Origin: Ecdyonurus torrentis
Lineage: Eukaryota; Arthropoda; Insecta; Ephemeroptera; Heptageniidae
Reading direction: 5' to 3'
Assembly: GCA_949318235.1 (NCBI GenBank)
Contig: OX439137.1
Coordinates: 6,246,641 to 6,310,640, forward strand
DNA length: 64,000 nucleotides
How positions within the stretch are numbered: the first letter of the stretch is position 1; each line of letters starts with the position of its first letter. A program made the translations under genes and the position numbers. Positions 51,089 to 64,000 of this stretch are shown here, one piece after another. The notes beneath the pieces are model-generated. The model was not told where the DNA came from. It did no database searches and worked only from the letters and a program-made list of their open reading frames with translations.

Positions 51089-51421
51089 AATAATAAAATA
51101 TCTTCTGATTTTCTTTTACTATTCTGATGATGTAACAAACAAAAAAATATATAAAAAGGATATTGATATGCATGTTTTGGTAATATTATTTATATTTATA
51201 TTAAAAGTCAGTAGTGCATCAATTTTTTTTTTTCTTCTTCTTTTTGACGAAATGATTCTGATAACATGCGGGGGAGAAGAAATATATAAGAGAATGGATG
51301 TGAAAACCTGGTCGTTTTTATTTGTTTGACATGTTGACGTTTTACTAACTGCTTTAAATCATATCTCGTTAAATTTTTTTTCTCTTCTTCTTCTTCTTCA
51401 AATTTTGCGTCATATGCGTAT

Positions 51422-51423
<2 letters not shown>

Positions 51424-51512
<89 letters not shown>
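51424..51512 (+). repeat. (GA)n microsatellite
   Basis: About 44 pure GA units. Confidence 0.97.
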
Positions 51513-51516
<4 letters not shown>

Positions 51517-51949
51517 AATTTGATTTCTTTTAAATTATGTCATGTAAAAAACATGCTATTATAAAAATATAAAAAGAAAAAAGTTTTTTTTTCCTTTTTT
51601 AAATTATATTTTCATAATGCAAAATATAGCTTATTTATATTATATTGTGTTCCTTTCTTTAAAAATTTTTTTCCCTGAATTAAAATTTTGTTGTGTATAG
51701 TTTGTATGTATATAATTTGAGGATGTTTAATATTTTTTTCTTATAACAATGTCTTAAAATTTGATATAACATTTATAAAGGAAAAGTTAAAATTAGATTT
51801 TTCTGATTTAATTTGATTATCATTTATTGAAAATAAAATGTAATATTTACATTGCTTTAATTTGAAATATATATTACGGTATATATTTTTCCAAACATTT
51901 TCGTACATTTTTTCCTCACCATTAATATATTTTTATTTTTTATAATATA

Positions 51950-52580
51950 AGCTTGTTCTGTAAAGTGAATCTCATTAACAGTGATTGGCTGACCAACAAA
52001 ATAAGACACCTTCATTGGTTGATATAAGCTCGTTCTGCAAAGTCAGACTTCCGGCGCAACTTTTGTGTCGATATGTTCCTTTGTTATAACAGCTGATTAT
52101 GACTTCGTTACCTGTTTACTACGTTTATACATATGGTCGATCATTGTTATTTCTTCGTTTAGAACTTTGAACTTGATAAGAATGAAAGAAACTCCACACA
52201 AAAAAGTTCCATGCTCTTCATGTGACTCAATTTTTGTCAGTTTTGTTAGCTCAAAAAACAAGATCAACCAATGAATGTGTCGTATTTTGTTGGTCAGCCA
52301 ATCACTGTTGTTGAGATTCACTTTACTTTACAGAACAAGCTATTGTTTTTTCGAGCCGATAAATGTGAGTCGCATGATAAGCATGGAACTTTTTTTTTTT
52401 TTTTTTTTTTTAAGTTTCGTTCATTCTTATCAAGTTCAAAGTTCCAAACGAAGAAATAACAATGATCAACCATATGTATAAACGTAGTAAACAGGTAATA
52501 CGTCATGATCATATGTTTTTAACAAAGAAAAAATTTTGAAGCTGGCTGAAGAGTTGTTTGTATAGTTTATAGAACGAGCT
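51950..52580. mobile_element. Interleaved inverted-repeat element(s), TIR AGCTYGTTCTG
   Basis: Arm L1 (51950-52027, agcttgttctgtaaagtgaa) has its inverse at 52262-52341. Arm L2 (52028-~52230, agctcgttctgcaaag) has its inverse at ~52400-52580. The order L1-L2-R1-R2 is therefore interleaved rather than a simple palindrome. ORFs here are shadows of the repeat. Confidence 0.75.
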
Positions 52581-52920
52581 AAAGTTTATGTAAATTTATT
52601 TATTTAGGACCTGAAAACATAATATTCAGTTAATACAAAAATTTCAAAAATCATTGATTTTTTTTTTTTTACTAATAATATAAAAAAAGTGATTTGATCG
52701 CTAAAAAAACATTAAATCTTTGAATTGTAAGGATGGAAAAAACAAAAAATAAAAGTGCTGCAAAAAAAAAAAAAAAAAAAAAAAATACTAACATTTTTAA
52801 ATATCAATGAAATAGAAAAATACTAATTTTATGAATTTTTATTTTATAACTTATTTATTTCAAAAACTTATAACAGCTCTATAACTAAAAATTTTAATCA
52901 CATATTTATGCTTAATTTTA

Positions 52921-53256
52921 TTAAAGGGCTCCTGGCGTCAAACAATTAAATCAAAAACGTAAAAATCATGAGATGCGACCATTATTCATACACATATTAT
53001 ATCCTTCAACCCTTCTGTAGCCTCACAAACTGGGGTTGAAAAACTGTAAAGTAGGCAACTTTAGGAATTCATGACGTCATCAATTCCAGGTCTACAATAG
53101 AAATCATAGCGCAGGTTGCCTACTTTACAAGTTTTGTCCCCAGTTTGTGAGAGTACTGAAGGGTTAAGTGACAAAATATGTGTATGCCTAATAGTCCTAT
53201 CCTATCTCATGATTTATCATTGAGAGGAAATTTGTTTTTTAGGCCAGGGGCTTTTT
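52921..53256. mobile_element. Palindromic MITE, about 335 bp (TTAAAGGGCTCC)
   Basis: The ends are TTAAAGGGCTCCTGGC and gccaggggcttttt. The arms carry cctcacaaactgggg and ccccagtttgtgag and meet around a central TGACGTCA (53072). Confidence 0.82.
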
Positions 53257-53789
53257 GAGTTCAACAAAATCCGTGTATTTTTTATAAAGGACTCAATTGA
53301 AAGAAAAATAAAATTATAAAACTGATACGTCCCAATCCAACTGAAATGACTTTATTTCAAGAAATAAACCAAGAAAAAATACTTGCTAGCTCTTCAACGC
53401 AAATAAGTATAGACAAAAACGATTTAAGCACTAAAATATAATAATAATAATAGTAAAAAAGAAAAAGTCATAATAATAAAAATATCGACAATATAAAATT
53501 AATGATTATTGAGAGTAAGTAATCATGAACGATATTTACTGAACAATAAAAAGTATTTGAAATGTCTGCCATATCATATAGATGATATTTTTCAAACATC
53601 AATATAATAAAAAATAAAAAAATCAAGAAAAAATAATTGAGTTTCGTGAAATATTATTGCAATAATCATCAGCGAGCTAGCGAAGTAGTCGATTTGATGT
53701 TCCATTTCAAATCATGGAATTATTGTGCCACAGGCGTCTCATATCTTTTTAACTCTCTGGAAAAATGATTCGAGTAGACAGCGGGAGAG

Positions 53790-53897
<108 letters not shown>

Positions 53898-54137
53898 ACG
53901 TTCAACAAAATAAAGTTATGATTTGTAATTTGTGTAACTTAATTGCTTTTTTTCCCAAAAGTTATCGTAAGATTTATTATTTTATAACATTATTCATTAC
54001 AGATTCTTAAAGAATCATGTCTTAATCTAACCGGTGATTTTTTTTTAAGGTGTCCACTATATTATTTTTTCATCCTCTGTGCAGCAGTTATATCAACAAA
54101 ATAAATGCTAAATAATAAGTTCCTTAAAATAAAAAAC

Positions 54138-54395
54138 CTTAAAGGAATAGACCATAAAAAAATATAAAACACTTGATGGGACTTACATAAATAACTTAAG
54201 TTTGTCTCCAAACCCAACTGTAGCAGTATGGTAGCAGTGATCAGAAAATTTCAATTTATGCAACCTACACAACATTTTTTTTACTAGTTTTTGCATGTTT
54301 CTGACGTCAGAAACATGAGTAGTCGCGTTGCATACTTTGCAGTATTTTTACGCTCTCTGGGGCTACATTAACATTCTAGTAAAAATTGTCAATAC
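54138..54395 (-). mobile_element. Family B MITE, truncated
   Basis: It starts cttaaaggaatagaccata and runs to about aaaattgtcaatac; the far end is lost. It contains TGACGTCA at 54302. Confidence 0.8.
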
Positions 54396-54807
54396 GATGA
54401 GCTATTACCTATTATTATTAAAAAAAAAAAAACAAATTAAACCTCTCAAATCGTTGTCATACTAAGATTCCTGCAGGACAAAATTCTTTAATACAATTTT
54501 TATCACCAGATTCACACCTTGCTTCAGTTTTTTTATAAAATTTAATTAATTTTGTTTGTTTCTATATAAGAGATGATATAGTAATTAACGGTACTGAACC
54601 TTGTAATATATTTTAAATAGAGAGTGCTTTTTATTTAACATAATTTATTAGCGATATAAGAGTCAGGATTAGTCTACTTACCCTGTATAAGAGTAACAAA
54701 ATTGAAGTTTTGAAATGGTAAAAGAATGTAAAAGAAAACAATTGGGATCTAAAAAAACAGTAGAAAGTTTCTTGAGAAGGAGCTGATATTTCTTATGGGT
54801 GTGAGTT

Positions 54808-54808
<1 letters not shown>

Positions 54809-54870
<62 letters not shown>

Positions 54871-54940
54871 ACTAGGGAGAGAGGGCGGTGGAATAATATT
54901 TGCAGGATGAAATGGAATTATTTTTCTACATGAGTGATTC

Positions 54941-55015
<75 letters not shown>
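54809..55015 (+). repeat. Facing (GA)n and (CT)n tracts
   Basis: (GA)~29 at 54809-54867 and (CT)~36 at 54943-55015, separated by 75 bp, so together they form an inverted repeat. Confidence 0.95.
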
Positions 55016-55018
<3 letters not shown>

Positions 55019-55364
55019 TGCAGTAATATTATGTAAAATAGGAATAAAAAATGAATGCTCTACTACTACTGACGATTATATTGATTTGCTCATATACCAA
55101 TTTTATTGATTCTATATGTATATAATATAATCTCAATATTTTTTATTACTTTTAGTTACGTCACCAAAAATAGCTATATAATATAAATAAGCAAAATTTA
55201 GTTTATCAAAATAATACTCAAACATTGTCTATATGAGGAGACTTCAATATTGAATCCCACATATTTTATTTTCAAACATTTGAATTTTGTATCTCATTAT
55301 TTTTATACTAAAAATAGGAGATTTTGTACAAGGAAAATTTTATAATAAAGAAGTCTAACAAGTA

Positions 55365-55640
55365 AGATTTTTTTACTGCATATTCTGCAAGAGCATCGTC
55401 TGGAATGTTTGCGGTGATTTTTTTAATTTTTAATTTATTAATATATATATATTTTTTTAATTCATACTATATGACGTCATGGTCAGTAACTTCTACGTGC
55501 ACGCTCTTGTAAAATTTACTGACATGTATATTGATGTCATGTTAGGATTTTTAAAGATTAATTTAAAGTACTTAATTAGTTCAAAAATTAGAAACACATA
55601 CATCAATCGACTCAGGATATTTCTCTTTCAGAATATGTAC
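55365..55640. mobile_element. Family P MITE, diverged
   Basis: The right arm (aaagtacttaattagttcaa, catcaatcgactcaggata) matches family P. The core has atatgacgtcatggtcag. Confidence 0.6.
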
Positions 55641-56879
55641 TTAAAAAAATCTTAGTTTTCTTCATTACGCAGTATTTTATTGATTTATTGTTGCAATTTT
55701 GCTTACCGATTGAACATTCGGGCAAATTCCAGGTGGCACATTAAAAGGCAAGCAACAGACTCTATTCCTATATTCTATTTCTATTCTAGCATTGTGAAAC
55801 TGAAAAAAAAAAAAAAAAAAAATGAAATACCGTTTCACAAAGTGTCTAACAAAATAAGTATTTGATTGTATAGCTAATTTTATGCAGTTTTTTTAACCAA
55901 CGTTTTTGTCATTTAATCAATATGATTTCCAAATGTAATAACGATGCACGATTTTTTTTCTTAAATTTTACCCAAATTGGAAACTAAAACTAATAATGAC
56001 TTTATTATTATTATTTGTTTTTGTTTTAATATTTTCAAGATTTTGGTTTGTAGTTTATACTTTAAAATAAAAAAATATATTTTTTTTTATTGTACACATT
56101 GAAGTTTCAATGTCAATTTATTTATAACCATGTACACGTAATGTTTTTAATTTATATACTGCACTTGTTTTTTATGTATTAATATTTTATTAAAATTTTA
56201 CTACTACCCTCTTTCCAAATTAAAAAAAAAAAAAAAAATCACGATAAAAATTTATTAAATAAAATCCGGATAAAAAGAAAGTATAGCGTTTTCCACATGT
56301 ACAAAGCATAAAACAAAAATGTAAGACATTAACGATTTAACATACGGAAATAACAATAATAAAATTGTTATCAGAACAAAATGATAAGAATTACATTGTA
56401 CAACAAAACATTTCTTATCACTAAATTATACATATATAAAAGTTATAGAGCTGTTATCTCGCGACGCTAGGGTAGGTTAGGGTTTGTTATCAGTATATAG
56501 AAAATGTCGTCTAGCCTTGCTGATAACAGTAAATCAAAAGCTTGACAAGGTCATGAGGCATTTAAGATTATAAATGTATTAGATTTGAAAAAATAAAAAA
56601 ATAGTTTTATTATTGAAAGTAGAAAAATAAGTTTTAAAATTAAAAGTTTGCTTTTTTTTTTCTTCGTTCTTTTTTCTAGTTTTTTTTTTTTTAATTTTTT
56701 ATATTTTAGCATATTACAATTTATTTTTGATGAATTGATTGATTTTTCTAAAGATTTCTCTGCAATAACAATGCAATTCCTCAGCAAATTTATATAAAGA
56801 AATTTATTTAGATATTTTTATGCGTAATACTAGAAAGTACTCTGTATTATATAATACTAAACAATTAAATAATAAATAA

Positions 56880-57110
56880 TTACACAAAAAATTGATATTT
56901 TTGCATGCACTGATAGAATAAATGACCTAATTTATGCTGCATTTATGTCATTATAGCATAAATTATGCTAAATTAAAACAGCATGATGTATAACATAATA
57001 TTTATGCTGTAGCATATAGCAGTTTATCACATTTTATGCTGTATTGAACAAATTATGCTGAGCATAAGCTGAAGCATAATTATAAAGTATTTTATGTAGA
57101 TGCGTGTAAT
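56880..57110. repeat. Family Q repeat
   Basis: The line aatttatgctgcatttatgt cattatag is shared almost exactly with 58345. It ends attgaacaaattatgctgag. Confidence 0.55.
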
Positions 57111-58324
57111 AATTTTTTGTAAATAACTATTCAAATAGCAATTATAAAATGTAAAAAATAATTTTGTTATATATGTACTTATATTTGGTACAGTATATAG
57201 AGATCTTATTACAATTTTAAACTTATTACGCATTACTCATACTTCGTACAGCTGTACATGAAAATTTTGCCTCGTACATCCCTCTTTATATAAAAAAAAT
57301 TCTTCAAATAAGCTTCATCGTATAAAAAAAAAATGCTATAACAACACAAAAAACAGCTTATAAACTCATCTTTATAGAAAAAATTGAAATATGAAGAAAA
57401 GGTAAAATAGTAAATTTGTACTACTAATTCGTTACATATTATGATTTCCAATATATATTTAAAAAAAGAAGTTTATCCACTCTATTTATCTATGTATAAA
57501 AAAATCATATTTTTTTTATCCATTGTCGGTTAAAGACTCCTTGTCTAGCTTGTGACGTCAGTTATCGATTTCTCCCCATAAAAAAATCCTCCCCCCTCAA
57601 TTTTTTATATTTTTTTTTGTGTATGTCTACCCTCACTACCCCACGCGCTTAGGGGGGAGATGACTAAAAAAAAGTGCTGGGTATTTAAAATCTATAGTAA
57701 AAAAAATTAGGTTGACTGAATAAAAAAAAATCATATGTAGGGTATTGAATGTATTTTTTTTCTCTATGACTAGTATTGAATAAAAGTTGATCGTTACTAG
57801 TAAGGATTTTTATTTTTTAAGGTAATTGTTACTTAAAATTTAGGTTAAAATTACTTAAAATTACAATTTTTTAATGTATTATAGTATTTAATTGTATTTA
57901 CTATTTAGCTATTACTTTTTTATTTCAAGTTTTTTTTTCCCCCATTGATGTTTAATGTTTGTTTGTATTTACTGTATGGTGGTTGGGAGTATTATATATA
58001 TATATAAAAAATGCGTTGGTTTAGTTTATCTAGATAAATCGATAGTTTTTTTTTTTTGTGTGTGTTTAAAGGCAATAATCGTTTTCTATAATCGAACTTA
58101 ATAATCGATTTTATTTATATAGGGTAATTGTATATTAAATAAGTTTTTCATATATGTATATAAGGATATGAGCGTAAATTCAATTTATTTATCCATTTGA
58201 CTGAAAAATCACTTTTTGCTGATATATATCCCATATAATTGAACGGAAAATGCAATTATATATTAAATTTAAATTATGTTTAACTTTGAATTTCGTAAAT
58301 AATAATTACTAATTTTTTGAAACT

Positions 58325-58550
58325 AAATAATAAAATAAGTAATTTATGCTGCATTTATGTCATTATAGAATAAATTAGAACAATATAATATAAAATTATG
58401 GTCTATATGACAATATATATTGCTATATTTTTAGGAAATATCTTTGATACTAAGCATAGCAGATCTTTGATGATAGCATATAGATTATGTTGTATTGAAC
58501 AAATTGTGCTGAAAAAGAGCTAGCATAATTATTACGTATTTATTTATTAG
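58325..58550. repeat. Family Q repeat
   Basis: It matches 56880 at both ends (tttatgctgcatttatgtca and tgtattgaacaaattgtgct) but has a different AT-rich middle. Confidence 0.55.
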
Positions 58551-61500
58551 TCCGTGTGAATATGGAATATAGTTGAGGGAAAATTCAGTTTTATAAAACT
58601 AAAGACCATATAAAAAATAGAAAAAAAATGCATAATGCATTGTACAGCAGTGCAGTGTTATTGTATAATTATAAAGATGCTTTCAGATCATTTTTTTAAA
58701 GCCAAATACATGCAAGTAACTTTTTTAAAGTTTAAATTTAAAGTAATCCGATCTGATTAAATTCAAAATTCTTATTATAAAATACAATATTTTTCAATAA
58801 CAAAAAAATGTACAAAAATATTTTCTTTTCTACTGCAAAATTATTATTTTGATGGGCGTTTCATGAGTTATTTTCAACAGTGGTAAACAGTAACTTTGCT
58901 GTACAACGTAATTAAGTCGACCATACATAACCCTTCAAGTTTTTTTTTTTCATGTAACATAATTAAAATTGTTAAATATGCTTTTTAAAATAGATAATAA
59001 AATGAATTAAAGTTTGATTTTTTGTGAAAAATAATTATTAGATATTCAAATTCAATAGTTTTTGTAGATCATCTCAATTACCATATTTAAAAACAAGATT
59101 CAAAGAAAATCTTATTTTATATACAAGCATACACAAAATAGTATATAATCTGAAATCATCATACGATAGTATAAGATCTCTTGAGACTATGGTCAAACGT
59201 GTATTTATCAATAATGCAAGCTGAAAAGATATTTATCACGATATTTCGCCTCAAGAAAAACGAGGTGTGAGCGGCTGTTGCAATCACTTGCACTTCTTAT
59301 CAGCTGCCAAGATGCTTCCTACGTACGTTATTTGTCTCTATTATCACGTATCGCTTCAAATCAAAAACACTGATTTTTTTCTCTAATCTCTCTTTTTCCA
59401 TCTCTACTTTTAACTTTTATTTATTAACTTATTTTGAGAGATTTTTACCGTTGAATTTTCTTTCTTATATAAACTTCACCCACCCACCCACTTTTTTTTT
59501 TCCTTCACATTTGGCGTAATGAAGATGAACCCTCAAACTGCCAAAAATGGGTATTTTTTGAGCCCTTTGGTATGCAAATTTTTAATTTAATTTGCAAACT
59601 AATTTTTCTTAGCAGCTGCTATTTCTTGACTTTAATGTCAATGTAATAAAATCATACATTGTCAAAAAATATTGGTGCATTGGTCTAATTTTTGGTGATT
59701 TAATTTTTTTTTTAATTAAACCTCAACATTTGCGTCAACATTTAAACTCACAGAACAGCAAAAGACCCCCTTGGCATTCGACGTAAAATGAAAAGCTTGG
59801 CATCTTGAGGTTTAACTAATAATTTTATTATTTTAAAGTAGAGATCACATGCGATTTAATTCTATAACATGTACTAAAAATATTGCTCCATGTGAACAGG
59901 ACTTTAAAGTGTAACTATAAGTTTTGGCTATACTTGATAGCGTTGTAACGTCACGTAACTTTTACGTAAAAATTCAAATAACGTTTATTGTCATATCTTC
60001 AAGTAAAAGTTACGTGAATTTTCGCGTTATTGTAAACAGACCATAAGGATGGTCCCGCGATACTCATAGAAAATTTCGCACGTTTCTGATTGATTATACG
60101 TCCACCAAAAACTGTATAACTTGCACAATTTTAGTGCTTTTACATGCAGGAAATAAAAATTATATTATGTAAGCATTTACTTCATGTAAATTGATATCGT
60201 AATATTATATATATTTATAGAATTTTATTGTTATACGTATGTCAGTGCATTTTTTAGTCATCTCTTATTTTATATCAACTTTGTAAAGAAAGGGGGAAAA
60301 AATGGATGAAATGTTTGAAGCAAAAATAGCAGCCAAATGTGAAAATTTTGACTCCAAATTTTAACTTAATTTTCAGTTTTTAAAAAAAAAGTTGCGGTTA
60401 ACTTATATAGTATTAATACAAATTTAATTTAAACGCAAATTATTTTTCTTGATGAAAATATAAACAAAGTATATACTGAAATCAAATACTGAATCATTCA
60501 TCTTTCTTTCTTTTTTTTTCTTTTTTTTTTCCCCCGTCTAAAAATAAATACTTTATAAATGCGCCATAGCTTAATTTCACCAAAATTTATTCATAACAAC
60601 ACAAATTATGCTGTTAAATACGCAGCATCATTATTTGTGTCATTCCAAAATAGCAAGACTTACACTACAGTACATGGAGATAATTACGTATATGTCAAAA
60701 ATCGCGTTATTTATTTCTTGCGTGTATATAAAATCATATAACTGCAATATGAGTTTTTGCCACGCCCTAAAAATTTCAATATCAAATACTAACGTTGTAA
60801 ACAAAAATTAAATCTAAATTACATAATATAAAAAAAATATGTAAATTATAATTCTATGTATAAAAATATAATTTTTTACTTTTAATGAGTAATTAGCATA
60901 AATAATTAATATTCTTAGTATGGTCCAGGTGTGATGGTTATGCGAGGGATGCTGTAAGTAGAGGGGAGAGAGAGAGAGATGAAAGTTTTTTTTTTTTTCG
61001 TACTCTGGCGTGTGTGTATATGAGGGGGATATGGAGAGAGAGCAAGATTTGAAATAAGAAATCGATAAATGCTTCTCCTCTCTTCTCGCGACATACAAGC
61101 TAAAAGAAGAAGAAGAAAAAAATGGCGATATTGAAAAGTTATTTATATCACATATGAAAATAATAAAGAAATATAAAATATTAATTATTTATATATTTTT
61201 AATTATTTTTTTTATGTAAATTATTATATTATTTTAATTTAAATATGTATTTTATATTTGTATAATTAGTTATATGCAGATTCTATTTCTGTATCTATGG
61301 TAGTATTGATTTAAGTATATTGAATAATTAAACATTATTGGTGTGGAGGGGGAGGGAGGGGGGAGGGATTGAATACTTCGGTATGTATTATTGGTTTTAA
61401 CTGGAAGATAATTCTTATTTTTTACTTTAGTACAGAAACTTTAACAATATTTTAGTAAAACATTTAAAGATACATTTTTTTTAGCAATTGGATGTTTTGC

Positions 61501-62063
61501 ATGTTTTACGAAATCAAAATAAACCAATTTTCGTTAAAGCTCATTGATATACATAAAAGAAATGCATTTTATTTTTTTACTTTTCTTTCAATAGTTTCAT
61601 TAAAAATTATTTATACTAGCAAACTTTTGTTGATTATTAATTCATATTAAATTAGTTGTCATGTAAAATACTGAAATTTTTAGAAATTTTTTGAGCTGTT
61701 TTATAAGAAAGATTAAAATTTACTGCAATGTCAACCTTACTGTTAGCAACAAAAAAAGATCGAGTTTTTTTTTTCTTCTTCTTCCCCGCTTGTCATGTAA
61801 AAGTGTGTCTAAAGTGTATGTATCATTTAAAGTTTTTCTTTTAACTGCAGTAGTTTTCTAAAAAAAAAATATATATATACTTTAAGCTTTTGGTTTCTCT
61901 ATGTTTACGATTCGATTATTATACACCCACGAAATAAATGTTTACTGTGAAGCACAAATGTTTAAAAAGCATCTTTATGAAATGCATTTGATTGTGCGTC
62001 AAAGGCATGAGTGTATTTTCACTCAATTCAAACTTACAGCAGCTATGTCAGTGCAAGTATGAT

Positions 62064-62369
62064 GAGTTTCATTCATGTTAAAGTCGACGCCATAAGTGAG
62101 CGCTAAATAACATTGGCCAATATTGGAAAAATGGCCCATTTTGCCAGTTTAAAAATACTTCGCAATATTTTTAGAGCATTATAATGCTATTAACAGGTTG
62201 AATTAATTTTTCAAATATGCAAGAAATTAAAAAAAAAAAAAAAAAAAAAGCTAATTTCCCCAAAGAAAATAGCCAAAAACTACCCTTGTCCTATATGCTG
62301 GGCAATGTTATTCATTGCTCAAGAAGAGCATTGAAAAGCATTCAGAATGACGTCATGCGCACACACACT
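62064..62369 (-). mobile_element. Family A MITE, inverted
   Basis: It runs from gagtttcattcatgttaaag to tgacgtcatgcgcacacaca. A short ATG ORF across its poly(A) is not a gene. Confidence 0.75.
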
Positions 62370-63633
62370 AAAGATAAATGGGTTGTCCGTAAACATTACA
62401 GTAAACTCTTTACCCATTTCACTAATAGACAGTACCCAATGTACTTGTAAACATTTTAAATGTGTTTAATATCTAGTATCGAATTTGGATTCTTATTATT
62501 ATTATTTTTTTACGTCACCACTGATAAAAAGTAATGATAAAAAATTATTTTTGCGATTGCATTATATTAGATATTAGTTATTATTTGAAAACCATATAGA
62601 AAAAATTACAGTTTTGAACTGTTATAAAAAAAAGTACTATATAATAAAAAGAAAAGCATATACCTCTATATATATATATATATATATAAAGTAGTAAAGA
62701 ATATACTTTTTTCATACAATTGTACAATAATAAAGTAGGAAAAAAAAAACGTAATAGAAAAAAAAAATAATTTAATGTTCCCAAATCTCTGCATTATTTT
62801 TTATTTTAATCCATTACAATTTTTTTGTTCTCTTTGTCTGAAAATATTCATAGCTATATCGCATGTATGTCTGCTTTAAAATTTTTTATTTTATATTATA
62901 TTTTTCTTTTCTTTTTCTTAACTATAATTATACAGAAATAAAAAAAGTAGTTTTTATTATCCCCCATTATTTCTTAATTATTAAACTTTTTAAAAATATA
63001 ATAACATATTTCATTTTTTTTGTGCTTCTATGGCGTATTTTAAAAAAAAATAAAGTAAAGAAATAACATTTAAAAAAAGTTTTAATCCTAAAGATAAAAG
63101 TTTTTAATACCACAGTCATTTTATATTTAAAATAGCTCTATTTTTTTTAATCAAAATTCAAATTATTTTTTGTATAATTAAGATAACGAATATAAATATA
63201 TATTAGTAAAAATCAATATTTTTAATATTAAGTCCTATCAAGCATAAATTTAAAAATGTATACTGATTGATATGGAGAAATAAATATAAACTGAATAATA
63301 TGGATTTAAAGCCATGAAGAGTGTTTAAGTTTTGGTGCGAAAACTGATCGTGATAAAGCAAGTTTCAAAACATTAATTTTCGTTGTAGTCATATCAATGG
63401 GTTTTTCATAAGCAACCATTGTGGCTAAAGGGGGGGGGGGGGGACTAAACTAGAAAATTTAAAAAAAAGTCAAAAAAATTGCAATTTTGTTTTTTATATA
63501 CAAACAATTTTTTTAAATAAAAAAGCATTACTTATACACTAAGAAAAGACATGACATTCGACATATGACGTCATGACATTCGTTGAAAAATAGCATCGAC
63601 TGGTGCAGCAGTACCTAAAAGAAAGTATTTTTT

Positions 63634-63985
63634 TTAAAGGAATAGACCAGAGAAAAACATAAGCATTTATATCACAAAACACTTGATGGGACTTACATAA
63701 ATAACTTAAGTTTGTCTCAAAACCCAACAGTAGCTCCGTAGCAGTGATCAGAAATTTCGATTTATGCAATCTGCACAACATTTTCATACTAATTTTTGCA
63801 TGTTTCTGACGTCATAAACATGAATTTTTACGTAAATTGCATACTTTACAGTGTTTTCACTCTCTCTCTCTCTCTCGTGGGGCTACATTAACATTCTGGT
63901 GAAAATTATCAACAGTTTTAAAGATCCCATTTTGTGTTTATTAATTAAAAAGCACATGTTGCTTTATGTGGTCTATGGCTTTAAG
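63634..63985 (-). mobile_element. Family B MITE, inverted
   Basis: It runs from tttaaaggaatagaccag to ggtctatggctttaagg, complete just before the window ends. A (CT)n tract has grown at 63857-63876, where the other copies have tctctcgtg. Confidence 0.85.
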
Positions 63986-64000
63986 GTACACCTTTGTACC

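Larger units (their letters stand above)
55641..62063. other. Intergenic, no gene supported
   Basis: AT-rich DNA with two family Q repeats, short palindromes (about 59950-60020) and homopolymers. Short ORFs here have no recognisable domain. Confidence 0.5.

Noticed and set aside
52065..52512. Cluster of five overlapping ORFs on both strands
   Set aside because: They mirror each other because the region is inverted repeats; stops and frames are not conserved between arms.

Overview
This window looks like nuclear DNA of an invertebrate animal, most likely an arthropod and probably an insect. The reasons are spliceosomal introns with GT/AG borders, a strongly AT-rich background packed with (GA)n, (AT)n and poly(A/T) tracts, many short inverted-repeat transposons, a tRNA-derived SINE, and an antigen-5 style CAP gene of the sort common in arthropods. 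The species cannot be named from the sequence alone. There are no bacterial genes, CRISPR arrays, rRNA or free-standing tRNA genes, and no recognisable reverse-transcriptase or transposase ORF.

Only two protein-coding genes can be supported. On the + strand, four exons between 24922 and 31245 encode an APCDD1-like protein (a secreted or membrane-anchored Wnt inhibitor in vertebrates). The reading phases agree across all three introns and the stop codon is present. The first coding exon or exons are missing from the model: the first visible exon opens in mid-codon and nothing convincing was found upstream. On the - strand, seven exons between 43345 and 36057 encode a complete 322-residue CAP-superfamily (venom-allergen-5-like, CRISP/Ag5/PR-1) secreted protein. 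It has a signal peptide and all four residues of the CAP cavity. The two genes converge, with stops about 4.8 kb apart.

The rest is intron and intergenic DNA built mostly from small transposons. At least 15 families can be told apart by eye. Three hAT-type elements have exact 8-bp target duplications (6738-7608, 47978-49240, 49440-49954). Tc1/mariner-type inverted repeats with TA targets lie at 8228, 16633, 38239, 42778 and 50326. Several families are flanked by TTAA. A 213-bp palindrome with an exact 9-bp duplication is nested inside a TTAA element. A 1.46-kb element has long terminal repeats containing 33-bp tandem units. A ~300-bp family has about ten copies, and a ~340-bp family has six.

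The most unusual global signal is the palindrome TGACGTCA (the CRE/ATF site). It occurs at least 20 times in 64 kb, mostly at matching places inside several unrelated MITE families.

Layout: 1-24.9 kb is repeat-rich intergenic or upstream intronic DNA with no supported exon. 24.9-31.2 kb is the APCDD1-like gene. 31.2-36.0 kb is the convergent spacer, holding a GC-richer island and the 1.46-kb element. 36.0-43.4 kb is the CAP gene, whose introns hold at least nine recognisable transposons or repeats. 43.4-64 kb is a dense MITE field with no supported gene.
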